From SZUA-430 sp964547645 (GTDB lineage Bacteria; Pseudomonadota; Alphaproteobacteria; Micropepsales; Micropepsaceae), in NCBI GenBank assembly GCA_964547645.1, contig CAZJOM010000001.1, forward strand, positions 68,419-132,418: a stretch of DNA of 64,000 bases, read 5' to 3'. Below the pieces are notes generated by a model, which worked only from the letters and a program-made list of their open reading frames with translations, was not told the DNA's origin and did not search any database. The first letter of the stretch is position 1, and every line of letters starts with the position of its first letter. The position numbers and the translations under genes were made by a program. This document shows positions 32,297 to 41,952 of the stretch, in pieces.

Positions 32297-33871
32297 ATGT
32301 TTGCGTCCGCGCTCATCGTCTTTCGTGAAGTTCTCGAGGCGGCCTTGGTGCTCTCGATCGTAGCCGCCGCGACAAAGGTGGTTGCCGGCCGCGATCGCTG
32401 GCTTGCGCTTGGCGTCGTCGGCGGCATCGTCGGTGCGGTCGTGGTTGCCGCTTTTGCCGGCGCGATCGCCGAGGCGATGGAAGGTGTCGGGCAAGAGATT
32501 TTCAACGCCGCGGTGTTGTTGATCGCGGTCGCGATGTTGGGCTGGCACAACATTTGGATGCAGCGGCACGGGCGGGAACTTGCAGCACAGATGAGCGCGG
32601 TCGGTTCGGCGGTCGCCGCCGGTGCGCGGCCGCTTTACGCGGTGTCGATTGCCGTGGGACTTGCCGTGCTGCGTGAGGGCGCGGAGGTCGTGCTCTTTCT
32701 CTATGGCATCGCGAGCGGCGGTGCGAACGCGACGGAACTTGCGCTCGGCAGCGCGATCGGTCTCGCGCTTGGTGCGATTGCGGGGCTTGCGCTCTATGCT
32801 GGACTGTTGAAGCTTTCATCGCGCTATCTGTTCGCGGTGACAAGCTGGATGATCTTGCTGCTCGCCGCCGGCATGGCCGCGACGGCCGCGAAGTATCTGT
32901 CGCAGGCCGACGTGCTGCCGACACTCGGTCTCGCAATCTGGGATACGTCGGCGGTGCTGTCGGAGGATGGCGTACTGGGTCAGATGTTGCATGTGCTGAT
33001 CGGTTATGTCGCGCGGCCGTCAGGCGTTCAGTTGATTTTCTACATTGCTACCATCGTCCTTATAGGGGGTCTTATGTTTGCGTTGAATTCACGCCGCCGT
33101 CCGGTTCCTGCCGGAGCAGGCGTCGCCGCCGTGTTGCTGGCATCTGTCTTTGCGATGCCCATCATGACTCGCGACGCGAATGCCGGGTTCAAGGTGTACA
33201 CGCCCTATGTCGAGTATCACGAATTCGAGATCGAGTACCGGCCATCCATCACGATCGACAGCGACGACGCGAAGGACAACGAGCAGAAACATCTTGTCGG
33301 CATCGGCTATGGCGTGACCGAATGGTGGTTCACGGAGCTTTACGCCGAATGGGAACGCGAGGCGGGCGCGGGCGAAAGCACGAACTTCGAAGCGTTCGAG
33401 TGGGAAAACAGATTTCAGCTGACGACCCCGGGCGAGTACTGGGCGGACTTCGGACTGCTGGTCGAGTACGAGCGAACGGACTCGGGCAGCTCGCCCGACG
33501 AATTGGCTGTGGCGCTGCTCTTTGCCAAACAGCTGAGCAAGTTCGACGCGACGTACAATCTGGAATTCGCACGCGAGATCGGAAACGGCGCCGGCAGCGA
33601 CGTTGAGCTCGCGCACCGGTTTCAGTTGAAGTACCGGCTCGACCCGGCATTCGAACCGGGGATCGAGGTCTTCGGCGAGTTTGGCCCGATCGACGACATG
33701 CCGGACTTCGACGAGCAAGAGCACTACGTCGGCCCGATCGTGGCCGGTGTGATCCCGCTGAACGACAGCGGCCTCAAGCTGAAATACAACGCCGGCTACC
33801 TCTTCGGCGTCAGCGACGGCGCGGAAGACGGCGTGGTCAAGGCAATCATCGAGATCGAGGTGCCGCTGTAG
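32297..33871 (+). CDS. FTR1-family iron permease fused to an exported C-terminal domain
   Basis: 524 residues. Residues 1-~260 are a complete FTR1/EfeU permease with seven membrane segments and both REXXE iron motifs (FREVLEAALVLS and LREGAEVVLFLYG). The frame then continues without a stop through a segment that looks like a signal peptide (GVAAVLLASVFAMPI ending DANAG) into a ~230-residue domain with beta-barrel-like strands (YHEFEIEYRPSITID, WFTELYAEWEREAG, FELTT-type turns). An internal ATG with a strong SD lies at the junction (33074). It may be a true fusion, with the signal acting as an eighth helix, or two genes in one frame. The ATG at 32297 was chosen over an upstream TTG. Confidence 0.85.
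   Translation: MFASALIVFREVLEAALVLSIVAAATKVVAGRDRWLALGVVGGIVGAVVVAAFAGAIAEAMEGVGQEIFNAAVLLIAVAMLGWHNIWMQRHGRELAAQMSAVGSAVAAGARPLYAVSIAVGLAVLREGAEVVLFLYGIASGGANATELALGSAIGLALGAIAGLALYAGLLKLSSRYLFAVTSWMILLLAAGMAATAAKYLSQADVLPTLGLAIWDTSAVLSEDGVLGQMLHVLIGYVARPSGVQLIFYIATIVLIGGLMFALNSRRRPVPAGAGVAAVLLASVFAMPIMTRDANAGFKVYTPYVEYHEFEIEYRPSITIDSDDAKDNEQKHLVGIGYGVTEWWFTELYAEWEREAGAGESTNFEAFEWENRFQLTTPGEYWADFGLLVEYERTDSGSSPDELAVALLFAKQLSKFDATYNLEFAREIGNGAGSDVELAHRFQLKYRLDPAFEPGIEVFGEFGPIDDMPDFDEQEHYVGPIVAGVIPLNDSGLKLKYNAGYLFGVSDGAEDGVVKAIIEIEVPL
33065..33076 (+). promoter_or_regulatory. Internal ribosome binding site and start inside the FTR1 fusion
   Basis: GGGGG followed after five bases by ATG at 33074, in the same frame as the permease. 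Starting here gives MFALNSRRRPVPAG and a textbook signal peptide. It is the best candidate start for a separate exported protein of 265 residues. Confidence 0.55.
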
Positions 33872-33881
33872 CTGGCAGCGT

Positions 33882-35798
33882 CTACTCCCCGGCCGCTGCA
33901 ACAGCCTGTGGGCGGGCGGCGTCGGGGTTCACCGCCGGATCCGCTTCGGCTTCTTTGAGCTTTTCGCGGGCGGCGGCGGCTTCGCGTTGGCGGTTCCACA
34001 TGGCTGCGTAGGCGCCGTTCTTTGCTAGGAGGTCGGCGTGGCGGCCTCGTTCGACGATGCGGCCTTGGTCGAGCACCAGGATCTCGTCGGCATCGACAAC
34101 GGTCGACAGACGGTGCGCGATGACCAACGTCGTTCGATTGCGCGACACTTCGTGCAGGGCGGATTGGATTTCGCGCTCGGTATGCGTGTCGAGCGCCGAT
34201 GTTGCCTCGTCGAGCATCAGGATCGGCGGGTTCTTCAGGATCGTACGCGCAATGGCAACACGCTGCTTCTCGCCGCCGGAGAGTTTCAGGCCGCGCTCGC
34301 CGACCATGGCGTTGAAACCACCGGGCAGTTGACGAATGAACGGCTCGATTTGGGCCAGTCGGGCGGCAGTTTCGATGTCTTCGTCGCTCGCGCCGATGCG
34401 GCCGTATTTGATGTTGTAACGGATCGTGTCGTTGAAAAGCACGGTGTCCTGCGGCACGATCCCGATGGCGGCGCGCACAGAGTCTTGCGTCACGTCGCGG
34501 ATGTCTTGGCCGTCAATCGTCACCCTGCCCGACTTGATTTCGTAGAAGCGGTAGAGAATGCGTGAGATCGTCGATTTGCCCGCGCCTGAAGGACCGACAA
34601 CTGCGACTGTCTTGCCGGCGGGGACCGTGAAAGAGACGCCTTTCAAGATTGTTCGGTCGGGCTCGTAGGCGAAAACGACATTCTCGAAGCGCACTTCGCC
34701 GCCCGTGACGACGAGCGGTATGGCGCCGGGCTTATCCTGCACTTCCTGCGGCACGCTCAGGACATCGAACATCTTCTCCATGTCGATCAGCGCTTGGTTG
34801 ATCTCGCGGTAGACCGTGCCGAGCAGATTCAACGGCACATAAAGCTGAACCAGGAAGCCGTTCACGACCACGAGCCCGCCCAGGGTCATCACGCCGATCG
34901 AGACGTGATACGCGGCGAGCGCCATTACGCAAACGAGACCTAGCGTGATGATCACGGCCTGGCCCGTGTTCAAAACCGAAAGCGACATCTGTGACTTCTC
35001 GGAGGCGTCGGCGTAGACGACCATCGCCTTGTCGTAGCGGTTCGCCTCGTGCGCCTCATTGTTGAAGTATTTGACCGTTTCGTAGTTCAGCAGACTGTCG
35101 ACCGCCTTCGTGTTCGCTTCGGTGTCGCTATCGTTCATTTGGCGACGTATCGCGGTGCGCCATTCGGTAATGCGGATCGTAAAGACACCGTAGGCTACGA
35201 CGGTAGCAATCGTGATCGCTGCGTAGCCCCAGTGATACGCCCAGAGCAGGTAGCTGCAGACGAGGACAAGTTCGAGAATCGTCGGCGCGATCGAGAACAG
35301 TGCATAGAACAAAAGGACGTCGATACCCTTCGTTCCGCGCTCGATCACGCGCGTTAGACCGCCGGTCTTGCGTTCAAGATGGAAGCGTAACGACAGTTGA
35401 TGGATGTGGCGGAACGTCTTCCCGGCGACCGAACGCACGGCATTGTAGACAGCCTTCGCGGCGAGCGCATCGCGCAGCTGAGCGAAGCCTTGCATCATGA
35501 TGCGGGCGACGCCGTAAGCGACGATGAAGGAGATTGCGATCCCTAACGCCTGAACCGCAGGGTTTTTGGTGTCGAGTGCATCGATCGCCGCGCCATAGAA
35601 CAGCGGGAACGACAACGTTGCGACCTTGGCCAGCACCAGCGCGACCATGGCGAGCGCAATACGTGCTTTCAAGTCCGCTCGCCCTTCGGGCCAGAGGTAC
35701 GGGAAGAGCGAGCTGACGGTGGCCCATTGAGAAGTGCCACGGTGAGCGTCACCTGCGGCAGCTGTCGAACGTCCTGGAGATGGCGGCATGCGCCTCAC
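33882..35798 (-). CDS. Atm1-type ABC exporter
   Basis: 638-residue half-transporter: membrane domain in about residues 40-340, then an ATPase domain with VGPSGAGKSTI, LSGGEKQRVAIA and ILMLDEATSALD. The loops LLNYETVKYFNNEAHE and IERGTKGIDVLLF match the Atm1/HMT1 group, which exports glutathione-conjugated metals or sulfur species. The first ~20 residues are low-complexity and the true start could be a few codons later. It ends 10 bases from the convergent FTR1 gene, in keeping with the metal-related neighbourhood. Confidence 0.9.
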   Translation of the reverse strand: MRRMPPSPGRSTAAAGDAHRGTSQWATVSSLFPYLWPEGRADLKARIALAMVALVLAKVATLSFPLFYGAAIDALDTKNPAVQALGIAISFIVAYGVARIMMQGFAQLRDALAAKAVYNAVRSVAGKTFRHIHQLSLRFHLERKTGGLTRVIERGTKGIDVLLFYALFSIAPTILELVLVCSYLLWAYHWGYAAITIATVVAYGVFTIRITEWRTAIRRQMNDSDTEANTKAVDSLLNYETVKYFNNEAHEANRYDKAMVVYADASEKSQMSLSVLNTGQAVIITLGLVCVMALAAYHVSIGVMTLGGLVVVNGFLVQLYVPLNLLGTVYREINQALIDMEKMFDVLSVPQEVQDKPGAIPLVVTGGEVRFENVVFAYEPDRTILKGVSFTVPAGKTVAVVGPSGAGKSTISRILYRFYEIKSGRVTIDGQDIRDVTQDSVRAAIGIVPQDTVLFNDTIRYNIKYGRIGASDEDIETAARLAQIEPFIRQLPGGFNAMVGERGLKLSGGEKQRVAIARTILKNPPILMLDEATSALDTHTEREIQSALHEVSRNRTTLVIAHRLSTVVDADEILVLDQGRIVERGRHADLLAKNGAYAAMWNRQREAAAAREKLKEAEADPAVNPDAARPQAVAAAGE

Positions 35799-35859
35799 TT
35801 AAGCCATGCGGCGCCAGAGTTCCAGGGTCAGCTTATTCTCCGAATATCGGCGTGGATCA

Positions 35860-37125
35860 CTAGCCGGGGATCACCAGCGTTTGACCGGGGAAGATCATGT
35901 TCGGATTGTCGATCTTGCGCTTGTTGAGCTTATAGAACGCAGCCCACTTCTTGCCGTTGCCGAGATGGCGCTTGGAGATGCGCCAGAGACTGTCGCCCTT
36001 GCGGACGCGAATGACTTGCCGCTTTGGCTTATCGGCAGTCGCCTGGGTCTCGGGCCGGAACAAAGCCGCCAAATCCTGCGACCCTTCGGCGCGTGTTTTG
36101 CCGTTGAGTTTTGCTTTGCTGTCGGGCTTCGACGTCAACACCGAGGGGAAGTCCGCACTGGTCTTGGGGCTTGCGGCGGCAACAATCGGCGCGGCGGCCG
36201 GGACCTTATAGGGCACGTCCGCTTCATCGAGCTTCGCGCCGTCTTGATCGACAAGCTCCAAACGAACGGCGCTTGCAGCCTTGCCGGATGGATTGGTCGC
36301 AGCGAGCGACCAGGTGCCATCCGCAGCGGCTAATGTTTCGCCCGCGGGCTTGCCATTGATAGCGGCCTTGATCGTTGCCCCTGCGTCGGCCTTGCCGGAG
36401 AGGATGGTCAATCCGCCTTCGCCGCCGGTGATCTTCTCAACGACGATGCCGGTCTTGGGTTCCGGTGCGGTCGTTCCAGTGGCGTCGCTTCCGTCGGCGG
36501 TTTGTTTGGGCTGGCCGGCCGACTTCAACGTCACGCTGGCCAAACCGCCCTTCGTATCGGGCGGGCCAATGTAAGCGCGCTGTGGGCCGATGATGACAGT
36601 GCCGTCTTTGCTTTGCGCGCTGGCGAAGAGTTCGTGTTCTTTGTCGGTGACCGGCGCTTTGAATTCGATCGTCCAGTTCCCCTTCTCGTCGGCGGTCGCC
36701 CAGTTCATCGGCTTGTTGTCCCAGACGAGCGTCACCGTGTCCCCGGGCGTCGCGGTGCCGGTGAAGGACGCGGTGCCACTCCGGTCGATACCGGCCGTGC
36801 CGATGGATGGTGCCGCGCCAGCGACGGGGCCGCTGGTGACGTCCTGCGCGCTGGCTGTGGTTGTCGCGGAGGGGGCGACGGCATTCGTCGGTTCGCGCGG
36901 ATCGACGGAGGTCAGCGACTGCGTTTCCGCGTCCTTGGTCTCTGCCGGCACGGCGTCGGTCACGGCGGCAACGTCGGGCAGCGGCGTCTTCAAATCTGCG
37001 AGCGGCACGGTCGTGCTGGGGCTGGTCGCCGCGACACCGTCGGAGACGGGTGGCTTGCGTGTAAGCCAAAACATCCCGGCAGTGATCGCAATCATCAATC
37101 CAAGAATGACAATAACGCGAGCCAT
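35860..37125 (-). CDS. LysM protein with Ig-like repeats, membrane anchored
   Basis: 421 residues: one N-terminal membrane segment (VIVILGLMIAITAGMFWL), a long Pro/Thr/Ala-rich region, two or three bacterial Ig-like segments (FTGTATPGDTVTLVWDNKP, LTILSGKADAGATIKAAING) and a C-terminal LysM domain (VIRVRKGDSLWRISKRHLG, MIFPGQTLVIPG) that binds peptidoglycan. This architecture is common in alphaproteobacteria. Exact role unknown. Confidence 0.85.
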   Translation of the reverse strand: MARVIVILGLMIAITAGMFWLTRKPPVSDGVAATSPSTTVPLADLKTPLPDVAAVTDAVPAETKDAETQSLTSVDPREPTNAVAPSATTTASAQDVTSGPVAGAAPSIGTAGIDRSGTASFTGTATPGDTVTLVWDNKPMNWATADEKGNWTIEFKAPVTDKEHELFASAQSKDGTVIIGPQRAYIGPPDTKGGLASVTLKSAGQPKQTADGSDATGTTAPEPKTGIVVEKITGGEGGLTILSGKADAGATIKAAINGKPAGETLAAADGTWSLAATNPSGKAASAVRLELVDQDGAKLDEADVPYKVPAAAPIVAAASPKTSADFPSVLTSKPDSKAKLNGKTRAEGSQDLAALFRPETQATADKPKRQVIRVRKGDSLWRISKRHLGNGKKWAAFYKLNKRKIDNPNMIFPGQTLVIPG

Positions 37126-37223
37126 AGTGTTCGCACCGATCTTTGGTTTCGACGTGTGGTGGGCAATCTAGACCCCGCGCGCGCTGCCGCAATCGCGAGG
37201 CCTAACCCTATCAACAGGTTTTG

Positions 37224-38126
37224 TCAGTTGCCGTTCAGCGACTTCAGGTAGAGCGCAATGGCAAGGCGATCCTCATCGCTGAGGTGTGTGGTGCCCTCTT
37301 CGATGACGTCTGCCATGGGTCCCTGCACCGAATCGAAGCTCGGCTCTACGCCACTTTTGAGGTACTCGGCCGTTTCTTCTACTGACCAGCGGCTGAAATC
37401 CTCGGCGGTTGCACCAACGAGCGCGGGCACTTTCCAACCGTCGATACCTTGCGGATTTCCTTGCAGCGCGGCACCCGCGGCGGGCGCGCCCCACGAATTG
37501 CGCGGCGTGTGACATTCGCCACAATGGCCGACTGCGACCAAATAGCGCCCACGATTCCAAGATACGTCACGCGACGGATCGTTCGCGAGCGGCCGCGCGC
37601 CAGCGAACGACAAGAACTTCCACCCTTTGACGACGGGACGCCACGAGACTGGAAACGTCGCTTCGTGCTCCTTCGCGGGCGCCGAGACCGGGGACAGAGT
37701 GAAGAGGTAGGCTTTGATTGCCAACACGTCTTCGACACGCATGGCGGCGTATGACGTGTACGGGAAGGCGGGGTAAAGCTGCTCGCCGTGGACGCCTTCG
37801 CCTTCGGTCAGTGCACGGACGAAGTCTTCGTCGCTCCACTTACCGATACCGGTTTCTTCGTCCGGCGTAATGTTGGGGCTATAGAACGTGCCGAACGGAG
37901 ACTTCAGCGCCAGACCACCGGCGAACGGTTGCCCGCCGTTCGCCTTGTCCCAGTGGCACGCTTGGCAGCCGGCGGCGCGGACCAGATAGGCACCGCGCTC
38001 GGCCATACCGACATTCGCGCTCGACATCCCAGCCGGAATTTTGACCGGTGTATGCGACTCCAATTGGAGCCAGAAGTAGACGGCGGCGCCGATGAACAGC
38101 GCCACCGTTATGAGAGGACGGAACAC
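37224..38126 (-). CDS. Membrane-anchored diheme cytochrome c
   Basis: 300 residues with an N-terminal anchor (LITVALFIGAAVYFWLQL) and two CxxCH haem sites: CQACHWDKAN near residue 53 and CGECHTPRN near 202. Met ligands are plausible but not assigned. The two-domain layout (YSPNITPDEETGIGKWSDED, LSDEDRLAIALYLKSL) resembles the cytochrome subunits of alcohol/aldehyde and gluconate dehydrogenases. No dehydrogenase gene is adjacent. The GTG start follows GAGGAAAAGC. It is 9 bases after the cytochrome c' gene, so they form an operon. Confidence 0.9.
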   Translation of the reverse strand: MFRPLITVALFIGAAVYFWLQLESHTPVKIPAGMSSANVGMAERGAYLVRAAGCQACHWDKANGGQPFAGGLALKSPFGTFYSPNITPDEETGIGKWSDEDFVRALTEGEGVHGEQLYPAFPYTSYAAMRVEDVLAIKAYLFTLSPVSAPAKEHEATFPVSWRPVVKGWKFLSFAGARPLANDPSRDVSWNRGRYLVAVGHCGECHTPRNSWGAPAAGAALQGNPQGIDGWKVPALVGATAEDFSRWSVEETAEYLKSGVEPSFDSVQGPMADVIEEGTTHLSDEDRLAIALYLKSLNGN

Positions 38127-38135
38127 GCTTTTCCT

Positions 38136-38594
38136 CTATGGCGTTTCGGGACCACGGAAAAGCTTGTGGCAACCACCGCAGCTCGGGCCGACGGCGCCGA
38201 ACGCGGCATCGACTTTTGCCTTGTCGCCCCCGAGCGCCGCTTCCACACCCTTCAGCGCGGCGACCAGCGCATCACTCGCGGCCTTGAACTCGGCGGGCTT
38301 TGCCCAGATGTCTTGTAGCGCGCGTGTCTTGGTGACGCCTGCATCGCCGACGCCTGTTCCCTTGGGAAAATGCGTCGGGATCGATTCCGCAAAGGCGATC
38401 GCTTCGGCGATCTTGGCCTTGGCTTCGGCAGGCGTCGCGGCCTGCGCCGTCGCTTTCAGATTGCCGCCCATCGTCTTCATGCCGACGATACGCTCGTCGA
38501 CGACTTGCTGCGGCGTCGGTGTTGTTGCGGCCCACACGCTGCCCGCGCATACCGCGACGCACAAAACGGTACTTACAACTTGGAACTTCATCAC
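38136..38594 (-). CDS. Cytochrome c' family protein
   Basis: 152 residues, signal peptide (FQVVSTVLCVAVCAGSVWA), a four-helix bundle with the single haem motif CGGCHKLFRG near the C-terminus, the standard cytochrome c' arrangement. Such proteins bind nitric oxide or carbon monoxide and protect against nitrosative stress. First gene of a two-gene operon with the diheme cytochrome. Confidence 0.9.
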   Translation of the reverse strand: MMKFQVVSTVLCVAVCAGSVWAATTPTPQQVVDERIVGMKTMGGNLKATAQAATPAEAKAKIAEAIAFAESIPTHFPKGTGVGDAGVTKTRALQDIWAKPAEFKAASDALVAALKGVEAALGGDKAKVDAAFGAVGPSCGGCHKLFRGPETP

Positions 38595-38787
38595 ATTCTC
38601 CTGATGGACAAGGGCAATCGGCCTTAACCCATCGTTACCGATTGTGACGCCCGCGCCAAGCCCCCAAATTTCCCTCGCGGAATTGTCATGGTTTGGCCTT
38701 AGAATCCTTACATGATTTGCGTGGTTTCGAAGTCTTTACGTTGCGTTTGTATGATTCCACCTCTGCGTTCAGCCTGGAATAAGAACA

Positions 38788-39354
38788 ATGCATAAGCTGA
38801 TTGGGGTTTGCGTCTTTTGCGGCTCCTCCGAAGGAAGCGATCCGGCCTATCTACAGGCGGCGCGCACGCTTGGCCGTCACATTGCCGAAGCTCGGGCGCG
38901 ACTGATCTACGGCGGCGCGTCGATCGGCTTGATGGGCGAAGTCGCGCGTTCCGCACTTGAAGCCGGCGGCGAAGTCGTCGGCATCATTCCGCAGTTCTTG
39001 CGCGCGCGGGAGATCGAGCTCGGCACGCTGACCGAACTTGTCATCACGCCGAACATGCATGAGCGTAAAGAGCGCATGCATGCCCTGTCGGATGCATTCG
39101 TCATTCTGCCGGGCGGTTTGGGCACGCTTGAAGAAGTTCTTGAAGCGATGACTTGGGCGCAGCTCGGGCTGCACAAGAAGCCGATCGTGTTCGTGAACAC
39201 GAAGGGCTTTTGGGACCCGCTATTTGCCACGTTCGATCGCGTTAACACGCACAACTTTGCGCGCTATGGCTTGAAAGAGCTCTACACGGTCGTGTCGCGG
39301 GTCGAAGACACAATACCAGCGATCATGAACTTCCGCCGTCAAGCCGCCGAATAG
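38788..39354 (+). CDS. LOG family nucleotide phosphoribohydrolase
   Basis: 188 residues. LOG/TIGR00730 Rossmann fold: IYGGASIGLMGEVARSALEA and the signature LPGGLGTLEEVLEAMTWAQLG with upstream catalytic ERKERMHALSD. These enzymes cleave cytokinin riboside 5'-monophosphates or AMP. Overlaps the convergent rarD-like gene by 16 bases at the stops. Confidence 0.93.
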   Translation: MHKLIGVCVFCGSSEGSDPAYLQAARTLGRHIAEARARLIYGGASIGLMGEVARSALEAGGEVVGIIPQFLRAREIELGTLTELVITPNMHERKERMHALSDAFVILPGGLGTLEEVLEAMTWAQLGLHKKPIVFVNTKGFWDPLFATFDRVNTHNFARYGLKELYTVVSRVEDTIPAIMNFRRQAAE

Positions 39355-40241
39355 CGCTCGCGCCGCAAAGCCTCCCACGACACCAAGGCCAGCGCGCTCC
39401 AGATCAGCGCGAAGGTAACGGCGTGCGCTTGCGTGAAGGGTTCGTGGTAGACGAAGACGGCGATCATCAGGCTGATCGAGGGCGCCAGGTATTGCAGGAA
39501 GCCCATGGTCGAGAGGCGCACCAATCGTGCGCCGGCGGCAAAGAGTAAGAGCGGGATCGCGGTCAACGGTCCCGCGAGTATGAGTAGCAGATCGGTCGCA
39601 AGGCCCACGTGCATATACGCGCCTTGCTGGGTCCAAACCATGTAGACGATGTACGCGAGCGACACTGGCATCAGGATGATCGCTTCGATCGTGAGGCCTT
39701 CCAGCGATTCCACTGCCACCGTCTTGCGAATGAGGCCGTAGATGCCGAACGAGACCGCGAGCGCCAGCGATATCCACGGCAGGTAGCCGATCGCGACGGT
39801 TTGATTGACGACGCCGAGCACTGCAAGCGCAATCGCGATCAACTGGAACTTGGTCAGTCGCTCACCAAGCCAAAAGACGCCGAGCACGAAGCTGACCAAC
39901 GGATTGATGTAGTAGCCGAGGCTGGTGTCGATAATGCGGTCGACGGTGACGGCCCATATGAAGATGCCCCAGTTGACGGCGATGAGAAGCGCACTGGCCA
40001 CCAGTGTCAGCACCACCTTCGGGTTGCGCAGCGCCGCCCAGAGCTTTGACATACGCCCCCACGCGGAGAGGGCCGCCAACGCGAAGATGAGCGTCCAGAC
40101 AATGCGGTGGGCGACGATCTCGACCGCGCCGACATGCGCCAAATACTTCCAGAAGATCGGAATGATCCCCCAAGTGACGTAGGCGCTGGCACCGTAGATA
40201 ACGCCGCGGTTGAGCGGCGGCTTCGCGTCGGGGGTGGTCAT
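39339..40241 (-). CDS. rarD: EamA family transporter RarD
   Basis: 300 residues with ten predicted membrane segments in two EamA halves. RarD signatures are visible: GVIYGASAYVTWGIIPIFWK, EIVAHRIVWTLIFALAAL, TSLGYYINPLVSFVLGV and FLQYLAPSISLMIAVFVYHE. The substrate is not established (a chloramphenicol-sensitivity link was reported for the family). Confidence 0.92.
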   Translation of the reverse strand: MTTPDAKPPLNRGVIYGASAYVTWGIIPIFWKYLAHVGAVEIVAHRIVWTLIFALAALSAWGRMSKLWAALRNPKVVLTLVASALLIAVNWGIFIWAVTVDRIIDTSLGYYINPLVSFVLGVFWLGERLTKFQLIAIALAVLGVVNQTVAIGYLPWISLALAVSFGIYGLIRKTVAVESLEGLTIEAIILMPVSLAYIVYMVWTQQGAYMHVGLATDLLLILAGPLTAIPLLLFAAGARLVRLSTMGFLQYLAPSISLMIAVFVYHEPFTQAHAVTFALIWSALALVSWEALRRERYSAA

Positions 40242-40327
40242 AAAGCCTTCTTACAAAACGCGGACGCGGGCGTACACCTGTGTCAATGTCATAGCTGCAC
40301 TGCGCGCTGTGAAACTCTCGGCCGGGT

Positions 40328-41935
40328 CTACGCGCGCGCTGGAGGCGCCCCGTCACGCAGCAATTTGTAGGTAATGGAGTCGATCAGCGCCTCGAAAGAC
40401 GCATCGACGATATTGGGTGACACGCCGACTGTCGACCAGCGGTTGCCATTGCCGTCGATGCTTTCGATCATGACCCTGGTGACTGCCTCCGTGCCGGCCG
40501 TTAGGATACGGACCTTGTAGTCGACGAGTTTCAGGTCCTCGAGCCACTTGGAATAGCGGCCCAGATCCTTGCGGAGCGCGTGGTCGAGCGCGTTGACCGG
40601 GCCGTTCCCTTCCCCCACGTTCATGATGCGCTCGCCATCGACCTTAACCTTGACGACAGCCTCGGAGACCGAGACCTCTTCGCCGAGTGCGTTGTGCCGG
40701 CGCTCGACCGAGACGCGGAAGCTGTCGACCTTGAAGTAGGTGGGCACCTTGCCGAGCGCGCGGCGGGCGAGAAGTTCAAGCGAAGCTTCGGCGCTGTCGT
40801 ACGCGTAGCCCAAGAACTCGCGCTCTTTGATTTGGTCGAGCAGCGCCGCGACGCGTGGATCCTTGGCGTCGATGTCGATGCCGAGGCCGACGAGGCTGCC
40901 CATCAGGTTCGACCGGCCGGCCTGATCGGAGACGGGGATCTTGCGCACGTTGCCGACGGTTTCCGGCGGGACGTGCTCGTAGGTACGCGGGTCTTTTTGA
41001 ACGGCCGACGCGTGCAAGCCGCCTTTGTGCGCGAAGGCCGATGGGCCGACATAGGCGGCATGGCGGTTCGGCGCGCGGTTCAAGATTTCGTCGATCCGGC
41101 GCGAGAGGTGAAGGATCGATTTGAGCCTCTCCGGCGCAATCCCGGTTTCGAAACGATCCACGTATCCCTTCTTCAACAGCAGCGTCGGGATGAGCGACAC
41201 AAGATTCGCGTTGCCGCAACGTTCGCCAAGACCGTTTAGCGTACCTTGGATTTGACGCGCGCCGGCCTCGATCGCGGCGAGCGTATTGGCCACGGCGTTT
41301 TCGGTGTCGTTGTGCGTGTGAACGCCCACGCGGTCGCCTGGAAACTTCTTGGTCACGTCCGCAACGATCCGCGAGACCTCGCCCGGCAGCGTTCCGCCGT
41401 TCGTGTCACAGAGCACGACCCAGCGCGCGCCACCGTCGAGCGCGGCCTCAAGACAGGCCATCGCGTAGGTGGGATTCGCCTTGTAGCCGTCGAAAAAGTG
41501 TTCAGCGTCGAACATCGGTTCGCGGCCGCGACCGGCCACTTCGGCCATGCTTTCCTTGATCGCGGCAAGATTGTCGGCGCGCGGCACTTCGAGCGCGATG
41601 TCGACATGGAAGTCCCACGACTTGCCGACGAGGCAACAGCCTTGCGCCTTGGCGTCCAGCACGGCGGCAAGCCCAGGATCGTTCGAGACGCTACGGCCAA
41701 GTTTCTTCGTCATGCCAAAGGCGATGAACTTCGCGTGCGTCAACGCGGGCGGCGCTGCGAAGAACGCGGTGTCGGTCGGGTTCGCGCCAGGCCAACCGCC
41801 TTCGATGTAGTCTATGCCGAAGTCGTCGAGCAGCCCCGCGATCTGGCGCTTGTCATCGACGCTGAAATCAACGCCCTGCGTCTGCGCCCCGTCGCGCAAC
41901 GTTGTGTCGAAAAGGTAGAGACGTTGACGGGTCAT
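40328..41935 (-). CDS. cimA: Citramalate synthase
   Basis: 535 residues. Condenses pyruvate and acetyl-CoA to citramalate, a threonine-independent route to 2-oxobutyrate and isoleucine. HMGL-like barrel: LYLFDTTLRDGAQTQGVDFS, GVHTHNDTENAVANTLAAIE, QGTLNGLGERCGNANL; C-terminal LeuA allosteric dimer domain (RILTAGTEAVTRVMIESIDG). The metal ligands D and HxH are present. Same strand as gltX and cysS; a palindromic repeat separates it from cysS. Homocitrate and isopropylmalate synthases are less likely given the length and N-terminus. Confidence 0.92.
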   Translation of the reverse strand: MTRQRLYLFDTTLRDGAQTQGVDFSVDDKRQIAGLLDDFGIDYIEGGWPGANPTDTAFFAAPPALTHAKFIAFGMTKKLGRSVSNDPGLAAVLDAKAQGCCLVGKSWDFHVDIALEVPRADNLAAIKESMAEVAGRGREPMFDAEHFFDGYKANPTYAMACLEAALDGGARWVVLCDTNGGTLPGEVSRIVADVTKKFPGDRVGVHTHNDTENAVANTLAAIEAGARQIQGTLNGLGERCGNANLVSLIPTLLLKKGYVDRFETGIAPERLKSILHLSRRIDEILNRAPNRHAAYVGPSAFAHKGGLHASAVQKDPRTYEHVPPETVGNVRKIPVSDQAGRSNLMGSLVGLGIDIDAKDPRVAALLDQIKEREFLGYAYDSAEASLELLARRALGKVPTYFKVDSFRVSVERRHNALGEEVSVSEAVVKVKVDGERIMNVGEGNGPVNALDHALRKDLGRYSKWLEDLKLVDYKVRILTAGTEAVTRVMIESIDGNGNRWSTVGVSPNIVDASFEALIDSITYKLLRDGAPPARA

Positions 41936-41952
41936 GAGACGACTCCAGAGAG

